From the NCBI RefSeq assembly GCF_036452155.1, contig NZ_JAWJZY010000001.1: a DNA stretch of 64,000 nucleotides, one strand, 5' to 3'. How positions within the stretch are numbered: position 1 is the stretch's first letter; every line of letters starts with the position of its first letter. Under the pieces are notes generated by a model. The model made no database searches. It was not told the origin of the DNA and saw only the letters and a list, made by a program, of their open reading frames with translations. A program made the translations under genes and the position numbers. Origin of the DNA: Sorlinia euscelidii. GTDB taxonomy: Bacteria; Pseudomonadota; Alphaproteobacteria; Acetobacterales; Acetobacteraceae. Positions 47,855-55,832 of this stretch are shown here, in pieces.

Positions 47855-48174
47855 CTTGAGGCCTCGTTTTGACGGAGATCGTTAATGACCCGGGCTTTAA
47901 GGTAGTTGCGCCGACCGTACGGACGCGGCGTGCCGTCAGGCTCGTAACGGTCTGGCCAAATGTCTTGCGGTTGCAGACCGAGTTCGTCTGCAACCGCACG
48001 CTCAACCGGGATGGAATAGCCGGGCCTATGAAACGTGGAGTAGATATCTGTGGGGTTTTTTCCGATTTTCCATGAGAACGCGCTGAGCGTTCCGTGTTTT
48101 TTTCTGAGCGCCGCCTTGATATCTTCCGGGTGTATAGGACCTTCAAGGCTCCGTTCGGTTGTTTTATCCAGCAT
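47851..48174 (-). CDS. ner: Ner-like DNA-binding regulator
   Basis: This 107-aa protein matches the Ner/Nlp HTH family (HPEDIKAALRKKHGTLSAFS and PVERAVADELGLQPQDIWPDRY). In Mu, Ner lowers early transcription and repressor synthesis. It is the first early gene, with a strong ribosome binding site (AAAGAGGAG), facing away from the repressor gene. Confidence 0.87.
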   Translation of the reverse strand: MLDKTTERSLEGPIHPEDIKAALRKKHGTLSAFSWKIGKNPTDIYSTFHRPGYSIPVERAVADELGLQPQDIWPDRYEPDGTPRPYGRRNYLKARVINDLRQNEASR

Positions 48175-48271
48175 GAGAACTCCTCTTTATCAACTAATGG
48201 TGGCAGCCATTTTTTTTGACCCGTCTTACCCATATTCCTGCGGAACTAGGTTGCGACGGGTTTATGGGGTG

Positions 48272-48333
48272 AGATTACACGATCGTGGAAAGTCGTCAAC
48301 AACTTTCTGCGAATTTTACACGATGGTAGATAA
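48272..48333. promoter_or_regulatory. Early promoter with paired operator sites
   Basis: On the minus strand TTGACG (48294-48299) and TAATCT (48272-48277), spaced 16 bases, form an early promoter toward ner. Between the boxes lies TTACACGATCGTGGAAA (48275-48291), with the palindrome CACGATCGTG. A second copy, TTACACGATGGTAGA, begins at 48316, 41 bases on, about four helical turns. These are probable binding sites of the repressor or Ner. Confidence 0.65.
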
Positions 48334-48371
48334 AATCCTATTTTTATGCAGGTTTCGGGAAATGAGCCGAC

Positions 48372-49124
48372 ATGGCTAAGCGCTATCACACAGCGAAGCA
48401 TGCGATCTTTCCACCTTCGGAAAACTTGGCACTCCAGAGACTACGCGACGCGGTAAGATCTAAAGGTGGCGTCACTGCCGTGTCGATGATGGCCGATATT
48501 CCGACGAGCAGCTTGTCGAGCTATGTTTACGGTCGTGAAATGAAGCTTTCGGCCGCCGTGAAAATTGCCCGGGTTTGTTCGGTTTCTTTAGAATGGCTTG
48601 CAGGTATTACAGAGCACCCCGAAGACTTGCAATGCCCAGGGAAAAGGCCTGATTTTGCCTCTGAAAACGGGGTAGACGACGGAATAAATGTTATAAAATA
48701 TCTGACATATTTTGATGCAGGCGCATTCACTCGCGACGAAAATGCAGGATTAGGAAACGCCGCGTCAAAGTACATGTCGTTGACTAAGAGCTTCCTTGAC
48801 GATTTAGGCGTTCAAACCGAAACTTCGATCGTCGTTAAAGTTAGTGGGGATTCGATGGAGCCCACTCTGCGTAACGGCGATCTCATCCTCGTCGACACGA
48901 CACCGAACGAGGTAGTATCCGGGCTCCACGTGATCATGATCAATGGACGCATCACGGTCAGGCGCGTCGCCTATCCTATTGCAGGAGGGGCGACATTGAT
49001 CGCAGACAACAAGCTATACCCTTCACAAGATATCGGCAGTGATCAGCTGAAGTGGGGCGATCCCCGCAGCGAGTATCCCGCCGTCATCATCGGCCGTGTG
49101 ATCTACCGTTTTCAGGCAATCTGA
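48372..49124 (+). CDS. LexA/CI-like phage repressor, S24 family
   Basis: This 250-aa protein has an N-terminal HTH (about residues 20-80) and a C-terminal S24 peptidase domain with GDSMEPTLRNGDLILVD and nucleophile Ser161. The position of the catalytic Lys (VTVKR in LexA) reads ITVRRV, with Arg197. Self-cleavage may therefore be weak or lost. An Ala-Gly pair at 116-117 is a possible cleavage site. It keeps the prophage silent and is read away from the early operon. Confidence 0.87.
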   Translation: MAKRYHTAKHAIFPPSENLALQRLRDAVRSKGGVTAVSMMADIPTSSLSSYVYGREMKLSAAVKIARVCSVSLEWLAGITEHPEDLQCPGKRPDFASENGVDDGINVIKYLTYFDAGAFTRDENAGLGNAASKYMSLTKSFLDDLGVQTETSIVVKVSGDSMEPTLRNGDLILVDTTPNEVVSGLHVIMINGRITVRRVAYPIAGGATLIADNKLYPSQDIGSDQLKWGDPRSEYPAVIIGRVIYRFQAI

Positions 49125-49628
49125 AGGTGCGGACATGTTACACCGGGGAAAAAATATCACACAAAAATTAGTTGCATGATAACACGAAAAATTTTCTGTG
49201 AATAAGTGTGAATTCCTCACCTAAATCAACATGTTAGAAAATTAACCAGAAAATTTAGCCAGTTGCATGTTAGCAAAACTAAATTGCCTCAAAAACGGCC
49301 ATTTCTGATTGATCGCGCCTTCCGATCGGCACTAACCTGCACACGCTTAAAACCGCGTGAAACCGACCCTTATTCGATTTTAGGGATAGCTCTAAAACGA
49401 CCTTAAAACGTAAATTGCCGTTTCGTCCAAAAGCGAAAAACCTGGCTGCCCAAAATCCGATTTTTGGCAAAAACCGCCGGACAGAGGTTTTTCACTGCTA
49501 ACGCTTGTGGATAACTTTTTGACCCGCTAAAAACCCAAGCGCATCAAGGGTTTTTCATCCCACCATATCCCGCATGATCCCGCAAAATCCCGGATACCTC
49601 AGAGTGAAAAACCTGATTGTTCCCTACA
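49125..49628. repeat. Phage left end with four transposase-site candidates
   Basis: This non-coding, A/T-rich stretch ends in the terminus (TGTAG on the minus strand). Copies of AGGTTTTTCAC lie at 49602-49615 (minus), 49546-49560 (plus, weaker), 49483-49498 (plus) and 49433-49445 (minus, partial). Further in, CATGTTA or a near copy occurs four times between 49130 and 49275 and may be a further protein site. No gene is seen. Confidence 0.75.
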
Positions 49629-49633
49629 GGCGC
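49629..49633. repeat. Target-site duplication GGCGC, right copy
   Basis: GGCGC directly follows the phage left terminus and matches 8361-8365. Confidence 0.9.
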
Positions 49634-50049
49634 ATTGCCTGCAAACCAATATCGCTCTGATGCTGAAAGACTGGCCGGAGGGCGTTGCATCGTTAGGATG
49701 TGACGGGGTGCACATCAGCAACGCCTCCAACCCGGTTGATATGTTACGGAAGCGCCTTCCCGCTGACACGCAGCTTGGCGTCTCCTGTGGCGAGAGTGGC
49801 GACGCCGCCATGCAGGCTGGTGAAGCTGGCGCTGATTACATTGCCATCAACGCCAATCAGACAGATCTCGCCGCCTGGTGGATGGAAATGACGGAGTTGC
49901 CGCTCGTATGTGAAAATATCGAAACGGCAGATGAGGTGGAGGCATTGACCCGGCTCGGGGTTGATTTCCTGTTTTTACGGCTTGATTTCAATGCGCCCTT
50001 TGCGACATTGTGCGCCCAGCTCTCGGCGTTGGGGATACAGGGTCGATAA
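49634..50049 (+). pseudogene. ThiE/TenI-like gene, 3' part, split by the prophage
   Basis: This is the continuation of the gene starting at 8182. It shows ThiE-like patterns GCDGVHIS, GVSCGESGDAA and AGEAGADYIAI. The TPTK-like phosphate loop of classic ThiE is not seen and the end is short, so even the intact protein may be a divergent paralogue. The 3' end overlaps the convergent fasciclin gene by 62 bases. A remnant could start at ATG 49660. Confidence 0.85.
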
Positions 50050-50767
50050 GGTTCTTTGCGATATAGAACACACCATTTGTCTGTTCCGTCGCGTCACCCC
50101 AAAGGATAAGGGCTTTCCCGCCTGCCCCGATAAAGACCGGTTGACGGGTTTGTGCGTCCATCGACACATTGATGAAACGATGGTCAATCGTGCGGAGCGC
50201 AAGCGTCGTGGCGCGGTGACGTTTAAGGGCCGCCATGATATGCGGCTTGTCCCAGGTGCCAATTAGGATCGTTTCACCCAGCGCATGTCGCAGCGCCGCC
50301 TCATGGCCGGGCTGGAAAATCGTGCGGTCCGCAAAACGCGCATCCGCTTCCATCGCTTCATTGGAAGGCACGAGAATCGTCAGGGAGATGTCACCGCCCA
50401 ACAGGGGAAACCAACCCGCTTTCTTCAATGCAAAAATATAGTCCGCAGCTTCGAGCGATGCGCTGAGCGTGTCTTTGAAGGGGCGATCCCGAAAAGCTGA
50501 CACGGGCGGGGTGTGATAAGCGATGGGCGAAGTAATTTTCTCCCGATGAAACTGCGCGAACGTCACATCCGGGTCGGTTGTCGGCAGAATTTTCGTCGTG
50601 ACGACACTTTTACGCGGGAGGGCAGATTGCGGGCTGTCCTTGCCGTCAGAAAGGTGCGCCGTGCCGGAACATGCTGTCAGCAGGACAGCGCCGAGCCCTG
50701 ACAGGCCAGCGCAACGCCTGAAAAGATTGCGGATTATGTCAGGATATCTGGAAGGCGTATTCAACAA
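49988..50767 (-). CDS. Fasciclin-domain lipoprotein
   Basis: This 259-aa protein has a lipoprotein signal (LGAVLLTAC, Cys near residue 33) and one fasciclin (FAS1) domain (about 90-250) with the motif TILVPSNEAMEA. FAS1 domains act in adhesion or envelope structure. It overlaps the upstream lipoprotein gene by 7 bases and the ThiE-like gene tail by 62. Confidence 0.87.
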   Translation of the reverse strand: MLNTPSRYPDIIRNLFRRCAGLSGLGAVLLTACSGTAHLSDGKDSPQSALPRKSVVTTKILPTTDPDVTFAQFHREKITSPIAYHTPPVSAFRDRPFKDTLSASLEAADYIFALKKAGWFPLLGGDISLTILVPSNEAMEADARFADRTIFQPGHEAALRHALGETILIGTWDKPHIMAALKRHRATTLALRTIDHRFINVSMDAQTRQPVFIGAGGKALILWGDATEQTNGVFYIAKNLIDPVSPTPRAGRTMSQRAH

Positions 50768-51171
50768 CCATCACCTCGCATCGTCCAATCGACAACACGC
50801 CCTTTGAGCAATTCAAAGGTCGTCTGACAGGACACGTTATAAGCTGTCGGCGGCACATACATGCCGCCCCAGCCACCACCCCACGGACCGCCGCCCCAAG
50901 GGCCACCCCATCCGCCGGCCCAAGGGCCGCCGCCGAAACCCCAGCCCCAACCGCCACTTCCGGGTGTATAATCCGTCTGATTATCAATGTAAGCGAGGAA
51001 GACGCGGCCACCCGCCTCAAAGCTTCGGGAGGGCACACCGAATGCCCGAACCACATCCACATCGGACCTGCCGATCATGGAATCGAGAACTTTGCGTTGC
51101 TGCAATGTGGGCGTCGCGCAGGCTGAGAGGGCAAACACCCCGATGACCGGCAGAAATCGTAACAATCGCAT
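50761..51171 (-). CDS. Small lipoprotein with Gly/Trp-rich repeats
   Basis: This 136-aa protein has a lipobox (LSAC, Cys18), a short region like SmpA/BamE (IGRSDVDVVRAFGVPSRSF), then GGWG/GGPWGGG repeats (residues 73-103) and a Cys-containing tail. Function unknown. It is transcribed with the fasciclin protein, so an envelope role is likely. Confidence 0.65.
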   Translation of the reverse strand: MRLLRFLPVIGVFALSACATPTLQQRKVLDSMIGRSDVDVVRAFGVPSRSFEAGGRVFLAYIDNQTDYTPGSGGWGWGFGGGPWAGGWGGPWGGGPWGGGWGGMYVPPTAYNVSCQTTFELLKGRVVDWTMRGDGC

Positions 51172-51268
51172 CAGAATGCCACCATCTTTCCTGTCATATC
51201 ACGATGAAACGCCTGACGCGGCAAACCCGGTCCAGAGCGCTTCAGGACGTATGACACTGCCAGTTACG

Positions 51269-52252
51269 TTATTCAATCCAACGAATATTTGCAATCTCTG
51301 TCGTGGAGGCGGCCAGCATGACGAGTCGATCCACCCCCAAAGCAATGCCACTGCAGGGCGGCATGTCCGGGAGGGCGGCCAGAAATGCCTCATCGAGGGG
51401 CCAATCCTGATCCGGCGTCAATGCCATGCGGCGCGCACGATCACGCTCGAAACGCGCCCGCTGCTCGACCGCGTCGGTCAATTCCTCGAAAGCATTGGCG
51501 AGTTCAATGCCCGCCAGATAAAGCTCGAAGCGCAGGGCAACGCGATCATCCTCAGGGTCACGGCGGGCCAAAGCGGCCTGGGCCACGGGCCAATCTGTCA
51601 GGAAACAAGGCCGCGCGCGCCCGATCTGCGGCTCAATGCGCTCAAGCATAAGCCGGAAAAACAGATCCTCCCAGCTTTCGCCGGCCCTTAATTCGGTGCC
51701 GGCCGCGCGGGCCAGCACGGGTGCCGCCTCACCGATGGACAGGAGATCGACCCCGACATAACGCTGAAAAGCCTCATTTACCGTCATCCTCTCAAACGGC
51801 TGAGTGAGATCGATCTCATGACCGAGATAGGAGAAGATCGGCGGACAGGTACAGCGTATGAGCGCCTCTGTCTCATCCATCAAATCGGAAAGGGATGCGT
51901 GAGGCCGATACCATTCCAACATGGTGAATTCCGGCATGTGGGTCGCGCTCTGCTCCCCATTTCGCCAGACACGCGCCAGCTGAAAGAGCGGGGATTTCAA
52001 TTCCGCCATGAGGCGCTTCATCGCAAATTCGGGGCTTGTGTGGAGGTATCTCGGCAGGTTTTGCCCGTCCGGTGTCATCAGGGAGGTGCCGAAACATTTC
52101 AGATGCACTTCCTCACCCGGATTGAGCACGAGATAAGGCGTTTCAACTTCCAGATAATTCCGGGCCTCGAAAAAAGCGCGTATCGCCTTGATCACCAACA
52201 TGCGGCGGCGCAGAAGCGGCAATCGATCCGCGACGGAGGGGCGGGAGCGCAT
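51269..52252 (-). CDS. epmA: EF-P lysyl-lysine ligase EpmA
   Basis: This 327-aa protein is a LysRS-like class II enzyme without an anticodon-binding domain. It attaches (R)-beta-lysine to EF-P. Motif 2 is RVWRNGE, followed by HMPEFTMLEWY, and motif 3 is GIALGVDRLVML near the C-terminus. The frame is open to 52837, but only from Met at 52252 (MRSRPSVADRLP) does it match the family, and this gives the normal length of about 325 aa. It is divergent from epmB. Confidence 0.9.
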   Translation of the reverse strand: MRSRPSVADRLPLLRRRMLVIKAIRAFFEARNYLEVETPYLVLNPGEEVHLKCFGTSLMTPDGQNLPRYLHTSPEFAMKRLMAELKSPLFQLARVWRNGEQSATHMPEFTMLEWYRPHASLSDLMDETEALIRCTCPPIFSYLGHEIDLTQPFERMTVNEAFQRYVGVDLLSIGEAAPVLARAAGTELRAGESWEDLFFRLMLERIEPQIGRARPCFLTDWPVAQAALARRDPEDDRVALRFELYLAGIELANAFEELTDAVEQRARFERDRARRMALTPDQDWPLDEAFLAALPDMPPCSGIALGVDRLVMLAASTTEIANIRWIE

Positions 52253-52297
52253 CGTTTCATTTACCTCCGTCGAGACTTGCGTTAAAGACGCGCCGAG

Positions 52298-53350
52298 ATG
52301 TCGGGAAACGCCAAACCCAGTTCCATACGGGATGTTGCCGCATTGGTCGAGGCCGGCCTTGTCAGCCCCGCCATGATGGACCCTCTGCGCCCGGTTGAGG
52401 CGCGTTACAATGTCGCGATTACACCGGCCTTCCGCGCGCTCATCCAGAGCCCCGACGACCCGATCGGTCGGCAGGTGATCCCGCGTGTGGAAGAGCTTGA
52501 TCAGGCCGCATTTCAAATGGCGGACCCGATTGGCGATGCGCGTCATACGCCGGTGAAAGGTGTCGTGCATCGTTATGAGGATCGCGCGCTCCTCACGCCG
52601 CTTCTGATCTGCCCCATTTATTGCCGCTTCTGCTTCCGGCGGGAACGCGTCGGCGCGGAAGGGGGTCTGCTGACGGATGCGGAACTTGAAGCCGCGCTGG
52701 ACTGGTTCCGTCAGCATCAGGACGTGCGGGAGGTGATCCTGACGGGCGGGGATCCCCTCATGCTCAGCCCCCGCCGCCTGGCGCACATTATTTCCGCCCT
52801 CTCTGACATGGCGCATATTGACATTATCCGCATCCATTCCCGCGTGCCAGTGGCGGACCCTGACCGAATGACTCCGGCCCTTCTGGACGCGCTTTCAACA
52901 GAGAAGGCCCTTTGGCTCGTCACCCATGTCAATCACGCCGCCGAATTATCCGAAGCGGCGTCCCAGGCACTGCGCCATGTGCGGAAACGCGGCATTCCGG
53001 TGCTGAGCCAGTCCGTCCTGCTGCGCGGCGTCAATGATTCGGTGGTGGTGATGGAGGCGTTATTGCGGCGACTGGTGCAGCTTGGCGTCAAACCTTATTA
53101 CCTTCATCATCTTGACCCGGCTCCGGGGACAGAGCATTTCCGTGTGCCTGTCGAGAGAGGGCTGGAAATTCTGCGCGGTTTACGCGGGCGCGTGACGGGC
53201 CTTGCCTGGCCGACTTATGTGATGGACATTGCCGGCGGATATGGCAAAGTGCCGCTAGGGCCGCATTATCTTGAGGCGGGTCCGGCAATGCTGGAGGGCG
53301 TCACGGACCCGAAGGGCCGCCATCACAAATGGCCGAACAGCGATTTCTGA
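52298..53350 (+). CDS. epmB: EF-P beta-lysylation radical SAM enzyme EpmB
   Basis: This 350-aa protein converts L-lysine to beta-lysine for EF-P modification. The radical SAM cluster is C105-x3-C109-x2-C112 (CPIYCRFCFRR), and the lysine 2,3-aminomutase-type TGGDPLML follows. It needs SAM and PLP. It is divergent from epmA with 45 bases between and lies upstream of efp, so the whole pathway is in one place. Confidence 0.92.
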   Translation: MSGNAKPSSIRDVAALVEAGLVSPAMMDPLRPVEARYNVAITPAFRALIQSPDDPIGRQVIPRVEELDQAAFQMADPIGDARHTPVKGVVHRYEDRALLTPLLICPIYCRFCFRRERVGAEGGLLTDAELEAALDWFRQHQDVREVILTGGDPLMLSPRRLAHIISALSDMAHIDIIRIHSRVPVADPDRMTPALLDALSTEKALWLVTHVNHAAELSEAASQALRHVRKRGIPVLSQSVLLRGVNDSVVVMEALLRRLVQLGVKPYYLHHLDPAPGTEHFRVPVERGLEILRGLRGRVTGLAWPTYVMDIAGGYGKVPLGPHYLEAGPAMLEGVTDPKGRHHKWPNSDF

Positions 53351-53506
53351 CAGGTCTCCCAACGCGAGCCGCTCTGCCTACCGCCCATGCACGTACTCCG
53401 TGCTTCCGCCGTCTTGCCCAAACCCCGCGAGAAGCGTAAAAAACCTCCGCGGGCCGCTATGGCAGTGACCTGAACCCGATCGACACGTCCCAGAGAGTAA
53501 GATTTT

Positions 53507-54070
53507 ATGAAACAGCAGGCTAACTTGATCCGCGCCGGCCAAGTCATTGAGCATGACGGACGTCGATGGAGTGTTTTGAAGCAACAGATCATCACACCCG
53601 GCAAAGGCGGCGCGTTTATTCAGGTTGAAATGCGCGACCTCACGACAGGCAATAAAACCAATGAACGCTGGCGGACAGCGGACACGGTTGAGCGCCTGAT
53701 GACAGAGGATAAGGACTATACTTATTCTTACGAGGATGGCGATAATATCGTCCTGATGGACCCTGAAACATTTGAGCAGGTCGTGCTGCATAAGGATTTC
53801 TTCGGGGATCAACTGCCTTTTTTACAGGATAATATGGCGCTCAACGTCAAACTGGTTGAAGGTGACCCGGTTGGCGTCACGCTTCCGCCGAATGTGACGT
53901 TGGAAATTGTCGAGGCCGACCCTGTCGTGAAAGGTCAGACCGCCAGCTCCTCCTATAAACCGGCCGTCCTCTCCAACGGTGTCAAAACCATGGTGCCGCC
54001 TTTTATTGAAGCGGGGGAGAAAGTTGTTGTCCGGACGGAGGACGCCTCCTACGTCGAGCGCGCAAAGTAA
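53507..54070 (+). CDS. efp: Elongation factor P
   Basis: This 187-aa protein relieves ribosome stalling at proline runs. The modified loop reads TPGKGGAF, with Lys33 as the lysylation site, which agrees with EpmA and EpmB nearby. It has three beta-barrel domains and normal length. It is preceded by AGAGAG at the start. Confidence 0.95.
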   Translation: MKQQANLIRAGQVIEHDGRRWSVLKQQIITPGKGGAFIQVEMRDLTTGNKTNERWRTADTVERLMTEDKDYTYSYEDGDNIVLMDPETFEQVVLHKDFFGDQLPFLQDNMALNVKLVEGDPVGVTLPPNVTLEIVEADPVVKGQTASSSYKPAVLSNGVKTMVPPFIEAGEKVVVRTEDASYVERAK

Positions 54071-54144
54071 AATCTTAAAAGCGACGCGCTTTAACGAGGG
54101 CGCCGCATCTTCACTTGTCTTTTCGTTATCAGGACTCGTTATTT

Positions 54145-54969
54145 ATGCGCCTCTCCCCGCACATCACCGTCATGCAAAATGCTGCCCTCAAGGCGGCCAA
54201 GCGCCTGTTGCGGGATTTTTCAGAAGTGGAACAACTTCAGGTCAGCATCAAAGGACCGGGTGATTTCGTCACGCAGGCCGATTTGCGTGCTGAAGCGACT
54301 TTGCGCGAGGAGCTGGCGCGAGCGCGACCGGGCTATGCTTTCCTGATGGAGGAAAGCGGCGCTTCCGGTGGTGATAACTGGTCATGGCGCTGGATTGTTG
54401 ACCCGCTGGACGGGACGACCAACTTTCTGCACGGCATCCCGCAATGGGCCATTTCAATCGCTTTGCAACGCCGTTTCTCGGATGGGCAGACGGAAATCGC
54501 GGCCGCCATCGTTTACAACCCTGCAACCAATGAGATGTTCTGGGCGGAGAAAGGCGTGGGTGCTTTCCTTAACGATCGCCGTCTGCGCGTCTCAGCACGA
54601 CGCGTCATGTCGGAAGCTGTTTTTTCCACCGGCATTCCCTTTGCCAAAGTGCAGGAGGCGCTGCGCGCGCCTTTCCTTCGCGTGCTCACGCGCCTTATGC
54701 CGCAAGTGGCGGGTATCCGGCGTTTCGGGGCCGCAGCGCTTGACCTCGCCTGGCTGGCCGCAGGGCGCTATGAAGGTTTTTGGGAGATCGGGCTCAAGCC
54801 GTGGGATTGCGCCGCGGGCATTCTACTCGTCAAGGAAGCCGGTGGTTACGTCACCACCCCGGAGGGGCAGGAAATCAGCGACTTTGACCAGGACGTCAAT
54901 GTCGTGGCTGGAAATAGTCATTTGCATGGACCGTTACGCCTAACGGTGTTGCAATCCCTTTCTGAATAA
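54145..54969 (+). CDS. suhB: Inositol monophosphatase family protein (SuhB-like)
   Basis: This 274-aa protein (Met at 54145) has the metal-binding motifs EESG, DPLDGTTNF and WDCAAGILLVKEAGG of the IMPase family. It may act as inositol monophosphatase or, like SuhB, in rRNA antitermination. It starts 74 bases after efp. Confidence 0.9.
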   Translation: MRLSPHITVMQNAALKAAKRLLRDFSEVEQLQVSIKGPGDFVTQADLRAEATLREELARARPGYAFLMEESGASGGDNWSWRWIVDPLDGTTNFLHGIPQWAISIALQRRFSDGQTEIAAAIVYNPATNEMFWAEKGVGAFLNDRRLRVSARRVMSEAVFSTGIPFAKVQEALRAPFLRVLTRLMPQVAGIRRFGAAALDLAWLAAGRYEGFWEIGLKPWDCAAGILLVKEAGGYVTTPEGQEISDFDQDVNVVAGNSHLHGPLRLTVLQSLSE

Positions 54970-54983
54970 AGCGGGATGATCGC

Positions 54984-55832
54984 ATGAAATCGAGCAGGTT
55001 CCTATCGAGCGGTCCGATGCCCTGCCTTTTCAGGCATCGTCCGCGCCATTACGGCCTTGCGGTCGCGATCAGCGCGCTTTGTGTCAATATAGGCAGTGCC
55101 TCGGCGGAGGTTTCGACAAATTTCGACGCCCTCGATCATGTCGCGCCCGTGAAACCGGCGCCACGGCAACAGAGTGTGAAACGCACGCCCGCTTATTCGT
55201 CTGACCTTCAGAAGCCAGGTGCCACGGCAACATCGCCAAATGGGCGTTCAGGCAGCGCGGCCGGGTCGAACGGCGCGCCAGCTATGCCACCCTCCCATCG
55301 CGAGGCCGAACGACGCGTGGGGCCGCCACCTGACGTGCCGCCCGCGCCGCCCAAATCTGTCGTCATCGCGCCCCCCCCTGTCGCGGTCGAGACCCACCCG
55401 CCCGTCGCGCCCGCCCCCGTCATTATCGACCCGAAAGTGCAGGGCCGCGTGCGGAAGACAGCGCAGGGTATGGTGCTGGTTTATCAACCGGGCAGCGCAA
55501 ATCTGAATGAAAACATGCTGACGGCCCTGAAGGCATATGCCACCTCGCTGGCGAAAGACCCGGGATTGCGCATTACGATACGGTCCTATGCGAGTGGGCA
55601 GGCGGATGACCCGTCCGTCCCACGGCGCATATCACTGGCGCGCGCGCTGATCGTCCGGTCCGTGCTGATCAAGGCCGGTGTGGCGACAACGCGAATCTAT
55701 CCACGCGCCGAGGGCCTGCCCAAAGGGGATATCGCGCCGCCGGACAAGCTCGAGATCATCGCGGTCGGTGCCGCGCCTGCCCCGCCGGGTGAGGCCTACT
55801 ACCCGCACAAGCCGCAAAAGACCACGCCATGA
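54984..55832 (+). CDS. OmpA-like C-terminal domain protein
   Basis: This 282-aa protein has an N-terminal signal (LAVAISALCVNIGSASA), a Pro-rich linker (residues 90-145) and a degenerate OmpA-like peptidoglycan-binding domain (about 150-270). It is coupled by ATGA to the MotA/ExbB-like gene, suggesting one envelope complex. Confidence 0.78.
   Translation: MKSSRFLSSGPMPCLFRHRPRHYGLAVAISALCVNIGSASAEVSTNFDALDHVAPVKPAPRQQSVKRTPAYSSDLQKPGATATSPNGRSGSAAGSNGAPAMPPSHREAERRVGPPPDVPPAPPKSVVIAPPPVAVETHPPVAPAPVIIDPKVQGRVRKTAQGMVLVYQPGSANLNENMLTALKAYATSLAKDPGLRITIRSYASGQADDPSVPRRISLARALIVRSVLIKAGVATTRIYPRAEGLPKGDIAPPDKLEIIAVGAAPAPPGEAYYPHKPQKTTP

Larger units (their letters stand above)
8366..49628 (-). 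mobile_element. Mu-like transposable prophage, 41,263 bp, apparently complete
   Basis: The ends are TGTAGCGGGCCGTCAGG... at 8366 and, on the opposite strand, TGTAGGGAACAATCAGG... from 49628. They align without gaps and share TCAGGTTTTTCACTC. A GGCGC duplication flanks the element. Inside are Mu-type early genes (repressor, Ner, DDE transposase, AAA ATPase, GemA, Mor), a lysis set, head genes gp25-gp36, a contractile tail, baseplate, fibres and cargo. The strand is given as minus because the phage genetic map runs from 49628 to 8366. No structural module appears to be missing. Confidence 0.95.

Noticed and set aside
50900..50960. CRISPR-like or tandem repeat array in the Gly/Trp-rich lipoprotein gene
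   Set aside because: The repeats are short, coding and without spacers.
51269..52837. N-terminal extension of the EpmA frame to 522 aa
   Set aside because: The first 195 codons are antisense to epmB and do not resemble EpmA. Starting at 52252 gives the family length.
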